Below, piece by piece: positions 11,978 to 22,520 of a stretch of DNA of 64,000 nt. Origin of the DNA: Prototheca cutis (taxonomy: Eukaryota > Chlorophyta > Trebouxiophyceae > Chlorellales > Chlorellaceae). The notes under the pieces were generated by a model that saw only the letters and a program-made list of their open reading frames with translations, made no database searches and had not been told where the DNA came from. Numbering within the stretch: the first letter of the stretch is position 1; every line of letters starts with the position of its first letter. The DNA is taken from assembly GCA_002897115.2 (NCBI GenBank), contig BCIH01000001.1:549010-613009 (forward strand), in the 5' to 3' direction. The position numbers and the translations under genes are program-made.

Positions 11978-13517
11978 CTAAATGTCAATTTCATCGTCGG
12001 GGTCTTCGTCAGAGTCACGGTCGCTCTCAGAATCGCGGTCATACAGAATGTGGTTGGCCTGGATGCGCAGACCACCCGCCGACGCAGGGAGGGACAGCCG
12101 GAAGTCGTCATCCGCCTGCTGCTGTTGCTGTGCCTGCAGATCAGAATGTGGGAATGCTGTGTCGTTTCACAAAGAGCCAGTGCAGATCAAGACGATGTCG
12201 ATGTCCATCAAGGTCTTCCCTCGTCATGAGCACATGCTGATGGAGGACCCCCCCCCCCCCCCCAAAAAAAAAGAAAAATGAATCCCACACAGTAAAACCT
12301 GCTGACCTGTCCTTGGTGTTCGTATGGCAGTTGAACGGCACTCCTGGCCAGTGCTTCCTCCTTGCTAAGCTGTAGGTTCATGCCCCCCGCGGTGGCGGGC
12401 ATACCCGCCGGGGCCGGCTCCTGCATGACCCCGGGACGGACGCTCGGCATCGCCTCGGGAGTCGTTGNTGCTGCACGTGTTGATGCTGCGGGCGCTGCCA
12501 CGCCGGCCGACCGNCAGGGCTGGAAGCTCAGGCTGCCGTCCTCTGCTCTCATGACAAGCGCGGAGGACACCCTAGGCCCCATGCGCAGCCGAGCCGTGGA
12601 GCACCGCGCCTCGCACAACGCTTCGCCCGTCTCTGCAGGCTGGGTGGTCACGACCACATGTGCCACGGTTTCAAGGGCTCGGAGCTGGGGCCCCGGGATC
12701 AAGCCCACGCCGGCCACGAGGCTGCAGACCTTGNGCGAATCCATGAGGTCATCCAGCAGCGCCAGCAGCCGCGCCGGCCCATGGTGTCTGGCCCAGAGGG
12801 TTAGGTCATCGATGACTAATCCGCAGGGCCGGCCCTGAGGAAGGGTCTCCAACAGTTGCGGTAGCCACTCGTCCAGGGAAGCTCGGCACGTCCCCGGCAG
12901 GTTGATTGACCTGGCTGCCTGCGACGTACTATCAGTCGGCCGAATGCCGCATGGCTCCCAGCTCGCGTAGGGGTCAGACTGGCAGTCCACGACAATGGTA
13001 TCGGGCAGCGCAGAGGAATCGATGGTGCCCTGGAGCTGGGAGACAAGCTCGGCTGCTGGTCGGGCACAGGCGATGATGGCAAGCGGGGTCCGGCGCGCAG
13101 CCAACGCCGCGGCAAAGTCCACAAACACCTGGAGTTGTCGTGTGGACAAGGTGGGGGTTAAAGGATTATGTGCAAGGGCAGGACACCCCCAATATTGCCC
13201 TGAGAGTGACTGCTGATTTCACACGGACTCGTGCAATCATTCCATGCCAGCCACAAAGTAGGGCACCCCCCCAAACCCCCACCCACCCACCCACCCACCC
13301 ACCCACCCACCCACACCTACACCCACAGACCAAGCTTCACACGTAAAATACGCACTTGTCTCTGGATTAGTGGCCCCGCGGCGGTTTCCATATTCTCCAG
13401 AACCAGCGCCATGGGCGCGGGCTGAGCGGCATCCTGGGCGACGAGCGCCTGCAGTCCAGACCTCCAAGGGGCCCTGCTCGTGGCAAGACCACCGACGCGG
13501 ATCCCCTCCAGTTCCAT
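11978..13517 (-). CDS. ELP5: Elongator complex protein 5
   Basis: Subunit of the Elp4-5-6 RecA-like ring of Elongator, which modifies U34 of tRNAs. Exons are 13517-13356, 13128-12307 and 12133-11978, about 379 aa. The RecA-like fold is suggested by MALVLENMETAAGPL, FVDFAAALAARRTPLAIIAC and CGLVIDDLTLWARHHGPARL. The diagnostic feature is the acidic tail ending DSDEDPDDEIDI, close to the conserved Elp5 C terminus. As in other Elp5 proteins there is no intact Walker motif. Introns carry (ACCC)n at 13275-13311 and a C16/A9 tract at 12248-12272. The N terminus is less certain than the rest. Confidence 0.85.
12248..12272. repeat. C16-A9 tract in ELP5 intron
   Basis: Sixteen C followed by nine A on the + strand, lying about 40 bp from the exon 2 donor of the minus-strand ELP5 gene. 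Confidence 0.9.
13275..13311. repeat. (ACCC)n simple repeat in ELP5 intron 1
   Basis: About nine tandem ACCC units, G-rich on the ELP5 coding strand (GGGT)n and therefore telomere-like and quadruplex-capable. It lies between ELP5 exons 1 and 2. Confidence 0.9.
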
Positions 13518-13529
13518 CTGAAACACCAC

Positions 13530-14182
13530 CTAGAATATAATAGTATATAAAGAGCAATGCATGCAGGCGCGGCGTTCTGTTTCGGCCTCCAATCAGCGCA
13601 GGCACAGTGCCGTGGATGGCTCCTCACGATGTGCTGTGCACACACGGGCACGCAGCTCCTTTCTACTAACCCGACCAAGAGCGGCACTGTTCTGCAGCGA
13701 TGGTGCATGCGGCAATTGCNTTGTACATGAATTTCTCTATTTATGCTATGACGGCAGTGTATCCACCATCCAGGCAGCTGGCGTAGAAAGCTCAGAGGAT
13801 GCTTGGGTGGGCACGCCTGCGGGCCTTGGGCCCGCAGGGTCTCCGGGGCATTAAGGCGGTCCTGGCCAAGGAGTCGGGGCAGCATGCCTCTCGGATGAAC
13901 GTGCCAAGCATGTTTGCCATGCCAACAGCTGTCTCTCGGGCCGTCCGCACGGTGGTGAGCTTTTGGTGGGTGTGGGTGGGTGCTTGGATATCCCTGCTTG
14001 CTACTGGCCGGCAGACCGAGCTGTCGGAGATGACCAGCATGTGGACATCCAAATGAGCTTCACTACAATGGCTGTCACAGTACAGCAATGTGCTCAAGCC
14101 GACAGGCAACAAACCCTATTGTTGGGAGCATGACTGCCCATGGTGCGGCTCCACTTATGCACCCGCCCCCGATCGCCACACA
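13530..14182. other. Divergent promoter region ELP5/COX15 with a possible small ORF
   Basis: Between the ELP5 and COX15 start codons. A + strand ATG at 13799 opens MLGWARLRALGPQGLRGIK, runs to a good donor (GTG|GTGAGC near 13952) and can splice to TELSEMTSMWTSK and stop at about 14056, giving a ~65-aa basic, mitochondrial-presequence-like peptide. I recognise no family, so it is mentioned here and not called as a gene. Confidence 0.3.
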
Positions 14183-15700
14183 ATGCAGGCGGCACCGGTC
14201 GTGACTGCGGAGCTGAAGCGTGGCACTGCGGCCACAGGACTGACCTCCAGGCGTGTGCTGGCTGACAGCAGGACCTGGGCCCCACTGCGCCGAGCGGGGA
14301 CATTCGCGCCGGACGCCTCCCTCGCTGCCGCTGCCACGCGGGCTGCCCCCGTACAGGCATGTTTGTATTCTATTTGACAGCTGGGATACGAATTTTGTCG
14401 TCTGCATTTTTCGGTGCGGTTTCCATCAGCGTAGACGATGTGTGGGCAGGCATTGGAATGCTCAATTGGGGTGCGCGTGAACCATACCTCCTGTCCCCCC
14501 CTGCAGCCCTACACGGCGGGGACATTGACCGCGGGCCTGACGACGGGCCAGCGCCGCGCATTGGCCTGGTGGCTTGGCGGCTGCAGCGCGTGGGTGGCGG
14601 TGCTGGTTGTCTTGGGTGGCGTGACGCGGCTGACGCGCTCTGGTCTGTCGATGACTGATTGGAAGTTTACTGGCGAGCGCCCTCCTCAAAGTGCCGAGGA
14701 CTGGGAAGCGGAGTTTGCGAGGTACAGGCAGTCGCCCGAGTGGGCCCGCGTCAACTCGCGCATGACCGTGGATGAATTTAAATTCATCTTCTGGATGGAG
14801 TATGGCCACCGCATGTGGGGTCGGGTGCTGGGTCTGGTCTTCGCGCTTCCCGCAGCGGCCTTTGTCGCGAGCGGTGCGGTCACCCGCCCGCTGGGCCGGC
14901 GACTGGCATTGCTGCTTACCATGGGAGGCACGCAGGGGCTGGTTGGGTGGTGGATGGTGCGGTCGGGACTCCGTGACCCCGAGAATCCCCACGCCGTTCC
15001 CCGGGTATCGCCATACCGTCTGGCCGCCCACCTCACCTCGGCCTTTGCCATATTCGCCACGCTGGTCTGGACGACGCTGGACGTCGCCACGCCCGTGCCC
15101 GTCGCCGAGAGAGTTTCTCCGGCTGCACAGGCTGCACTGAGCGCCGCAAGGCGCCGGGCGCTGCCGCTGGCGGCGCTCCTCGCCACCACAGCCGTCTCCG
15201 GGGCGTTCGTCGCGGGACTGGACGCGGGGCGCGCATTCAACACCTTTCCAAGGATGAACGGGCGCTGGGTGCCCGAGGAGTATTGGACCGAGGGACCGCC
15301 AGGCTGGCGCAACGCGTTTGAAAACACCGCTGCCGCACAGCTCCACCACAGGGCGCTGGCGCTCGCCACTGCCCTGGGCGTCGCGGGCTTTGGTTACCAT
15401 GCGTTGAGGAGCAGTGCGCTGCCCCGAACCCCTCGGGTTTTGGCAGCAGCCCTGCTGGGCGCAACAGCACTGCAGGTCACCCTGGGGATTGCCGCGCTCC
15501 TGACCTACGTCCCCGTCGAACTGGGCGCCGCACACCAGGGCAATGCCCTCACACTCTTTGCCCTTGGCCTGGGGCTGCTGCACGCGCTGCGCCCTGTCCC
15601 GGCCGTGGGAGGGCTCGGCCGCCGGCTGGCGCCTTACGTCACCCCGGCCGCCGCCGCCGCCGTCGTCGCCATCGGCGCGGGCGCCGCGGCTCAGGCCTGA
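14183..15700 (+). CDS. COX15: Haem A synthase, COX15/CtaA family (mitochondrial)
   Basis: Inner-membrane enzyme converting haem O to haem A for cytochrome c oxidase. Exon 1 (14183 to about 14350) encodes a basic, Ala/Arg-rich N terminus fitting a mitochondrial presequence; exon 2 is 14507-15700. Conserved pieces are LVVLGGVTRLTRSGLSMTDW, EFKFIFWMEYGHRMWGRVLG (haem-ligand His), GGTQGLVGWWMVRSGL, AAHLTSAFAIFATLVW, NTFPRMNGRWVP and HHRALALATALG, giving the eight-helix two-bundle layout. The donor is ambiguous: CCC|GTACAG (GT) or CAG|GCATGT (GC). Both keep frame and differ by two residues. It ends in an Ala-rich tail. Confidence 0.95.
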
Positions 15701-15827
15701 CAGCAGTCGTTTTTGGAGATGGATTTGTGGTGGACGCTGTCACGCTGCTGTAAGGAGAAGAATCATGGTGCTGCTTCAAGGTCGCAGAACTAGGTAAAGC
15801 CAGGAGAGATCCTGCTTTCCAACAACC

Positions 15828-15842
15828 AAAAAAAGTTAAAAA
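15828..15842 (-). terminator. Pol III terminator for the permuted tRNA
   Basis: On the minus strand T5 (15842-15838) then T7 (15834-15828) lie directly after the tRNA 5' half, the expected place for RNA polymerase III termination if the two halves are transcribed in permuted order. Confidence 0.75.
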
Positions 15843-15848
15843 GAGAGA

Positions 15849-15937
15849 TGGGAGGCGGCGATGATAGCCACTACACTATTGTTGCGGCTGAGGGATGGTT
15901 GTTGCAACAACCGGGAATCGAACCCGGGTCCGCCGCG
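15849..15937 (-). tRNA. Circularly permuted tRNA-Gly (anticodon CCC)
   Basis: On the minus strand the 3' half (15937-15903; C38, GCGGC, GGAC, T arm CCGGG-TTCGATT-CCCGG, TTGTTGC, discriminator A) comes first. A 17-nt spacer (15902-15886) follows, then the 5' half (15885-15849: GCAACAA, TA, D arm, GCCGC, CTCCCA). Joined 5'-to-3', they give a 72-nt cloverleaf. The acceptor is 7/7 paired (GCAACAA:TTGTTGC), the anticodon stem 5/5 (GCCGC:GCGGC) and the T stem 5/5; the D arm has GG and one U-U mismatch, and the variable loop is 4 nt as in tRNA-Gly. Anticodon loop CTCCCA(C) reads GGG. The B box (GGTTCGATTCC) precedes the A box (TAGTGTAGTGG), reversed from normal. Leader ATGG (15945-15942) can pair with CCAT at the end of the 5' half, which would fit a splicing-endonuclease substrate. 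T runs follow. Confidence 0.88.
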
Positions 15938-16194
15938 AGTTCCATGAGTATGAGATGCTCAGGTGAGCAAAACGAGACACTATGTTTTGTTGCAGATGTG
16001 CTAACCCATTCCGCGCCTTGGGCCGGGGCCTCTCGAATTTCATTGTCGTCAGACGATCAGAGAGTTGCCCAGTTGTTCCGACACTCGAAAACATGATTCG
16101 AGGCCAGGAACGATAGAAGTGCAGTGTTGCACATTGGATTTTATTTGTGTGAAAACGAGGACGAGGCTGGCGCTGGGCCCAGCGAGGGCCNGCC

Positions 16195-18082
16195 ATGGCC
16201 GCGAGGGTGGAGCACCGGGGCCCCAAGCTGGGCGATGCTGCATCCCTGTGAGTAGTGGTGATGTTCGGCATGGTTGATTGCTGAAGTGTTGTGCAATTGC
16301 TATCACCAAGGCCTTGAAAGGCATCGCCAATGCAATTCATGGATGAAGGTGCTGGGTGGGGTGTAAGCGTTGACAGACCTGCTGGGAAGGACCAGACCAG
16401 ACCCCCAACACGCAGCAGGTTCCATGGGCCTTTGATGACAACACAGACAAAGTGTTTCGAGCCCATCCCCACCCCCCAAGTGCAGGTGGAACTTCACGCC
16501 ATCGCCCGGCTGGAGCGTGGAGGAGACGCGGGTGCTGCGGCTGCTGCTCATGCGCCACGGCGTTGGCCGTTGGGTTGCCATCCTGGGAACCGGCCTGCTG
16601 CCGGGCAAGCTGGTGCAGCAGGTCTATGGCGCCACGCAGCGCCTGCTGGGCCAGCAGAGCCTGGCGGCCTTTACGGGTCTTCGACTCGACCTAGATGCCA
16701 TCCGGGGGGACAACGAGGCCCGGCGGGACGCCCCCCGGAAGTCGGGCCTTGTCATCCACGATGGCCGTGAGTATTTGGGGGGATGCTGTTGCTGGCGGGT
16801 TGCCTTGTCTGCAGAGTTGGGTGCAACAGCAGCTTCCCAACAGCTTCTTGTACTTCCCAACATGCACCGCAGCCGTGCAGACGCGCGAGGAACGGGAGCT
16901 GGCGCAAGCAGAAGCCCAGAAACGGTGTGGTGGTTTTCTGTGATGGAACATGGTGCATTGCTGGGCTGTTATTGTCGGAACAATCGATGCCGGCTTTGTC
17001 TTGCGCCGGGTGACGTGTTGACATAATGGCAGCGCCAGTGCGCTCAGGTTTCGTTCGCCGCTGCCACCCCCCACCGCATGCTCCCAGGTATGGCCTGACA
17101 GAGCCACAGCTAGAGGAGGTGGAGGCTGAAGTCCAGGCCCTCATGGACAAAATGAACCAGGATGCTCCTGCCTGGAGTCAACATCCCCTGCTAGGTTTGG
17201 ATTTTCTTGCGTGTTTGCGAGGGTGCCAAAGACGGTGTGGCCCGGGGTTTGAATGACGGTGGACATGAAGGAAGTGTGCATACCTTGTGGGCTGTCGGGT
17301 GGGCCTGNANATCCTCTGCCCAGCCCCTCCACGATCNCCGGCGACAACCCTCTGCCCTCAACAGTGCGGGAAACGGCTGCGCTGTCCCCCGACGAGCTGC
17401 GAGGCCTGCTGGCAACGCTGCGCGGCACGTTGATGCGCCTCCGCGGTCAGCTGGGTGCCGCAATCGTGCGGCGCCGCCGCGCCACGCGAGCCACGCCGGC
17501 CGCCGGCGAGGACGAGGCTACGCCTGGTCAGGCAGGAACGGAGGAGAAGAAAGCACGGCGGCCGCCGCGACCGCGCCGAACCCAAGGGGACGCGCTCGGC
17601 TCCAGACCGGCATCCCGCGCCGGCCGGCGCCGGCCGGCCGGCAGGGGTAGGGATTCATCAGAGGACGACGACACAAGCGACGACATGGACTGGTGTGGTG
17701 CTTGTGTATGTGTGGTTTTCAGGGTGGATGAGATAATGGACAAATGGCCCTGCAGCGTCGTGGGCAGCGATGGTGTCCCATGTTTGATCAGACAGGCCCC
17801 GCCCAATCAGCTGCTTCCCTGGAATCTCCCTGCAGGCGGCCTTCGGGGGGCCATGGCGGCGCTTCGGCTCGTCCGCGGCGGGAGGAGGCCGCGCAGGGCA
17901 GGCGCCGGCGGTGCACAGTCAGTGCTGGGCCTGATGGCGAGGACTGGGGGGCGGTGATTGACCCGGGGGACGTGGCGTTGCTGGTGGCCATGGGATTCCA
18001 GGAGGCCCAGGCCCTTGAAGCCCTCCGGGCCACAGATGGCCACATGGAGGCAGCCCTGGAGCTCCTGCTGAGCATGGCATAG
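16195..18082 (+). CDS. SANT/Myb-like and UBA domain protein
   Basis: Unnamed protein joining an N-terminal SANT/Myb-type helix bundle to a C-terminal UBA domain. Exons: 16195-16247 (MAARVEHRGPKLGDAASL), 16486-16766, a short exon with PVQTREERELAQAEAQKR, then about 17094-17193, 17321-17693 and 17839-18082. SANT core: WNFTPSPGWSVEETRVLRLL then MRHGVGRWVAILGTGLLPGK, with Trp spacing typical of Myb repeats. The middle is charged and Arg-rich (RRRATRATPAAGEDE; SSEDDDTSDDMD). The UBA is VALLVAMGFQEAQALEALRA then TDGHMEAALELLLSMA, with the MGF loop. Likely a nuclear ubiquitin-linked factor, which is inference. Exon joins are phase-consistent, but N bases at the 17310-17335 acceptor leave that one uncertain. 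Confidence 0.75.
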
Positions 18083-18519
18083 CGCCAACTGACGGGTGCT
18101 CCATCATGGGAGGCCATCTCTGCTGTGCACAGCCTGTTGCGGGATGCCANGAGACACCTAGCAGCGTGGAAATGACCTTCGTGCTCCAAAATGCACCCAA
18201 ACTGGGCCATGCATTTGATTTCATTTATGAAGACTGCCATGTTGAAGCTGCTGAGCAGAGTGTTTGGCCCAACGGGGGAGTCCCAATTATTTGCTGCTGT
18301 GCTTGCCGAAATGAACCACTGAAAAAATGAACGGATGCGTTCGGATTCCGCCAATCGCTGCGCATCCTCAGCGCGCATGCCCTACAGCGCTTGCCATCAC
18401 AGGCACCTTATTATTCCAAAGACACCCATTGATTCATCACGTCAAGTGCAGGGCCAGGTGGGGGCCCGGCACGTGCTCCCTCCGCTTGGGGATCGCCGAC
18501 AGACTAGTCGGGACCCACG
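18083..18519. other. Spacer SANT-UBA / NUP62
   Basis: 3' UTR and NUP62 promoter. No coding exon could be supported. Confidence 0.5.
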
Positions 18520-21160
18520 ATGAGCTTTGGAGGGTTCAGCTTCGGTAAGATGGGTGGCTATGACGTGCAATGGCGTCAACACATGAAACATGGCTGTTGC
18601 TGAGATTCTTCTCTGTGCTCACTGCAGGAGGTGGCACCGGGTCGGCTTTTGGCACCCCCGGCTCAACCCCGGCATTTGGAGCCGCATCTAGCGCAGGTAC
18701 GCTGCTGGGATGGCCATTGCCGCTGCCATCACGTCTACCAGCGTGGTACCATGGGGATGGGGTGCTGCATGGCAACTACCAGGGGTTGCAGGTTCCCGCA
18801 TTGCAGTGGCAGATGGTCACCGGCTACTCCCACCATGCACAGGCGGTCTCTTTGGGGCAACGACACCTGCCTTTGGAGTATCCAGTGCACCTGCCTTTGG
18901 CACAAGCAGCGCGTCTTTGTTCGGTGCGACGACTGCACCGGCGTTCGGAGCGGCTCCTGCAAGCAGCGCGTCTTTGTTCGNNNNNNNNNNNNNNNNNNNN
19001 NNNNNNNNNNNNNNNNNNNNNNNNNNNNNNNNNNNNNNNNNNNNNNNNNNNNNNNNNNNNNNNNNNNNNNNNNNNNNNNNNNNNNNNNNNNNNNNNNNNN
19101 NNNNNNNNNNNNNNNNNNNNNNNNNNNNNNNNNNNNNNNNNNNNNNNNNNNNNNNNNNNNNNNNNTGCGACGACTGCACCGGCGTTCGGAGCGGCTCCTG
19201 CAAGCAGCGCGTCTTTGTTCGGTGCGACGACTGCACCGGCCTTTGGCGCTCCCGCCACCTCAGTCGCCGCAGCAGCACCAAGCCAGCCTGCGGCCGGATT
19301 TTCCTTTGGTGCCGCCTCTGCATCGGCGCCCAGTGCCACGCCGGCCAGCACAAGCGCCCCAGCGTTCAGCTTTGGTGGGGCGGCCTTGGCCCCGGCCCCG
19401 GCTGCTCCTGCTGCGACGGTCTCCGCCCCGGCGTTCTCATTCGGCGGTGCGTCTGCGGGCCCCAGTACCGCCACAGCAGCTCCGGCCACAGCAGCACCCG
19501 CGCTGGGCTTTGGAGCGCCGGCGGCTTCTAGTGCTGCCGCGACGAGCGCCAGTGCTCCGGCCTTTAACTTTGGCGGGGCTTCCAGTGCCGCCGCGGCACC
19601 GAGCAGCGCGGCTGCAGCGCCCGCTGCACCGACACTGTCCTTTGGAGCTCCGAGCCAGCCTGCCAGTGCTGCCGCCAGTGTATCTGCTTCCTCCGCCCCC
19701 GCCCCTGCTGCGACGCCAGCCACTCCGGGCTTTTCATTCGGTGCGCCGGCCTCAAGCGCGGCAGCCGCCACGGGCGCGGCGCCTTCGACGGCTGCCGCCA
19801 GCAGCGCCGCCCCGGCGCTGTCCTTTGGGCTAGCCACGTCGGCGACTCCGGCCACGACCTCGACGCCGGCACTGTTTGGGGCCAGCAGTGCAGCCGCTGC
19901 CACGACCGGCACCGCGACTGGTGCGGCCTCCAGTTCCAGCGTTCTAGGATCAAGTGTGTCTCCGTGTTTGATTTGGTTGTCTGGGGGGAGCATGGGGGGG
20001 AAGAGGGTTTAGAGGGGTGCTGAAGAATCTGTGCTCTGTCGGTTTGGCAGGAGTCTGGCATGCGACTGGTGATGTTGCATGACATTTTTTAAAAGACAGC
20101 TCCAGGCCAGGCATCGTCTGCATCCACCCATTCTACCCTCTTTCCACACAACTTCACACAGTTGCGCCCGTGGCGACGGGCACTGCGGCGGCCAGCGGCG
20201 TTGCCTCTTCGGCTGCGCTGGTCCCCGCCTCCGGGGCACCCGCAGCGGTCCCTGCGCCGCCGTCCGAGGTGCAGGGCAAGGTGGTGGACGACATAATCTC
20301 CTCCTGGGCCGGCGAGCTNGAGGCTCGTGCGGCGTCGTTTGCCAAGCACGCCGCCGCACTGTCCGCGTGGGACGAGGCTATCCGGGCTAACCGCAGCGCC
20401 CTGCTCCAACTAGAGGGCGAAGTCGGAAAGGTCTGTCTTCCCCCCTTTCTTGGGGGGGGGGGGGGGGGGGGGGATGGTGACGCTGACAGTCTGGGGTTTT
20501 GATGTACATGCGTGCGCACAAATGTGCACAAGCATTCAGAAGAAATCGTGCACAACAATGAAAACACGCCTTCCCCGCTCGCTCACGACGACAGGTGGTG
20601 CAGACGCAGGGGGCGCTGGAGCGCAAGCTGGCGCTGCTTGCCACACATCAGCGTGGCATCCACGAGACGCTGACGGGCATGGAGCACGAGGCGGCACGCC
20701 AGGCAGCCGAGGAGCGCGGGCTGGCCGACGCTGCCACGCGCGACCGCGACGCCGTGTACGCGCGTGTGGAAAGCGTGAACGCCCGCCTGGCCAAACTGGG
20801 CGCCGTGCTCCAGCAGGCCGTAGACGACATCAACGCCAATACCGGTGGGTGGGTGACTCGCTTTTCTTGTTTTTTGTGCCTTTTTTTGTCAAAGTTATCA
20901 TTATTATGTAATCTGAGGAAGTATTTTCTGGTNGCGTCTAGAGACCTTTTCCATGCTGCTCAGTTTCAATTGACAATCGCGGTGACGTCTCCCCCCACNT
21001 CATTTCCACAGCGGCGAGCCTGGGCGATGGGAGCACCCCGCTGGCCAAGGTGGCTCGCATCCTGAACAACAACCTGCAGGCACTGGCGCTGATCGACGCG
21101 CGGACCGAAGAGGCACAGGCGAGGCTGAGGGTCCTGCGCGCACGCCGCGCCGCCGCATGA
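18520..21160 (+). CDS. NUP62: FG nucleoporin NUP62/NSP1 (internal assembly gap)
   Basis: Central-channel nucleoporin. Exons 18520-18544 (MSFGGFSF), 18628-18696, 18843-19953 (FG-repeat domain, broken by N), 20162-20430, 20595-20844 and 21012-21160. The N-terminal half is Ala/Ser/Thr/Pro spacers with FG, LFG, AFG and FSFG repeats. The C-terminal half is the Nsp1_C coiled coil: KVVDDIISSWAGELEARAAS, ALERKLALLATHQRGIHETL, then VARILNNNLQALALIDART. The coiled coil binds NUP54/NUP58 in this family. Copies of a 57-bp unit flank the gap. The reading frame differs by one base across the N run, so the gap length is not exact. Confidence 0.93.
18925..19222 (+). repeat. 57-bp tandem repeat encoding FG units, with assembly gap 18981-19165
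   Basis: Near-identical 57-bp units (ATTAPAFGAAPASSASLFG, 19 aa) lie on both sides of 185 N. One runs 18925-18980 into the gap, one is 19166-19222, and a diverged unit follows. The array has probably collapsed or failed to assemble; the number of units is unknown. Confidence 0.9.
20452..20473. repeat. G22 homopolymer in NUP62 intron
   Basis: Twenty-two G on the sense strand, starting 21 bp after the donor of exon 4. Confidence 0.9.
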
Positions 21161-21564
21161 GATGAGAGAGTTGATGGATGGTGTATGGCCCCNCTCCTGT
21201 TCCACGCAATGCTGTAAAAGCCACAGGTCGTCATCCAGTGTTGAATGATGCCTTCTGGTCGCCAGATCAAGCGCGCCACTGTCGTTACGCATGAATCAGC
21301 GACAGCCCCACGCTGCAACAAAAAAACCCTGAAGGAATGGGCGACGGCAGCGCGCAAACATCATTTGTGCATCCGATCATTCCTGCAGTGTCTATCAGTT
21401 AGACCCAACAGTCAGAAATGCTCCCTNCCCCCCCAGGCCCCAGTCCCTGCGCTGCCCATGCACTGAAGGGAATCGAAGAGAGGAGCGGTTACAAGGTGAT
21501 GGCTGGCACCGTCCAGACCAGCCTTGCGGAGAGCAGTCGCAGCATCGGTTGCGAAACCGATCGA
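21161..21564. other. Convergent spacer NUP62-RPL32
   Basis: Contains both 3' UTRs. No supported gene. Confidence 0.5.
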
Positions 21565-22104
21565 TCACTCAAACTCCTGGCTGCGCACACGAGCGGCGGC
21601 ATTGAGCACGTTGATGTTGAGCTCGCGGGCGCGCTCGACGATGGCCCGGCGCTTGAGGGTGGACACGCTGTGGGCGACCTCAGCGGCGTACTTGCGGTTC
21701 TGCAGCAGCAGCATCTCCAGGTCCTTGACGTTGTGCACCACAAACTTGAGGAAGCCGGAGGGCAGGACGTGGCGGGTCTTGGCGTTGGAGCCGTAGCCGA
21801 TGTTGGGCATGATGACGCCGCATCCCTTGAACTTCCGGCGCACGCGGGAGTCAATACCCTTTGGCCGCCTCCAGCTCTCCTGCATGGGAGAAAATAGAGG
21901 CTTCATAAGTGAGCATGCGCCGACTGGGCACCCCCCGAGCCGGGGCCGACAAAACCAGCACTACGGCTCGGCCACTGGCCGGCGTGCATGACAGCCTGGC
22001 GCCCAGCCTCGCACCTTCACCGAGATCTTCCTGTCGCTCTGGTGGCGCTTGAAGCGCTTGGTGCGCTTCTTCACGCTCTTCACCTTCACCAGTGGGGCAA
22101 CCAT
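21565..22104 (-). CDS. RPL32: Ribosomal protein L32e
   Basis: Large-subunit cytosolic ribosomal protein eL32. Exon 1 is 22104-22015 ([20 protein letters not shown] ending DRKISVK) and exon 2 is 21879-21565 ([20 protein letters not shown], then [20 protein letters not shown] and [20 protein letters not shown]), about 134 aa, normal length. The single intron is phase 0, GT-AG. The start is fixed by the conserved N terminus. Confidence 0.97.
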
Positions 22105-22520
22105 TGTACCACCTGCGGAAAGCGAGCCCGGGCCGGGACCTGTGAGCCCAGCACNTCCAGTGGCCACCACGCTGCGCTCTCCACGGCCTTTCTGCGCACC
22201 TTTTACGGGCGAAGGGGTATCTAAAGAGGGCCTGCCCGCCAGAATCGCTGGCAATCTGCAAAGCCGCATGGGTGAGGGTGCCCGGGGCTCGCCGGGCATG
22301 GCGGCAAATGGTACTGCATAGCAATGCGCTCCCGTGGCAGGGGGTCGGTCGCATTTGGTACTGCACACCTGCCCCAAGCCATTTGCATTTGGGGTGGTAC
22401 ATCTGTGGGCAGGTCACAAGGACAAGAACACATTACTTGCAGCCAATCACTTCATTTATTTCGTTCGTTATTTTATTAGTTTGAAAGAGCATTTCCGTGC
22501 CGGGAGTGAAGGACGCCCTG

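Noticed and set aside
14462..15583. 373-aa antisense frame over COX15
   Set aside because: Shadow of COX15; no motif.
15903..15999. Conventional tRNA using the upstream GCAACAA copy as 5' acceptor strand
   Set aside because: The acceptor would pair, but no T8, no D arm with GG and no anticodon stem follow; the permuted reading satisfies every stem.
18925..19222. CRISPR-like direct repeats
   Set aside because: Head-to-tail units without spacers, in frame with an FG nucleoporin.
18824..19993. Antisense Ala-rich frame over the NUP62 FG region
   Set aside because: Mirror of the repetitive FG coding sequence and crosses the N gap.
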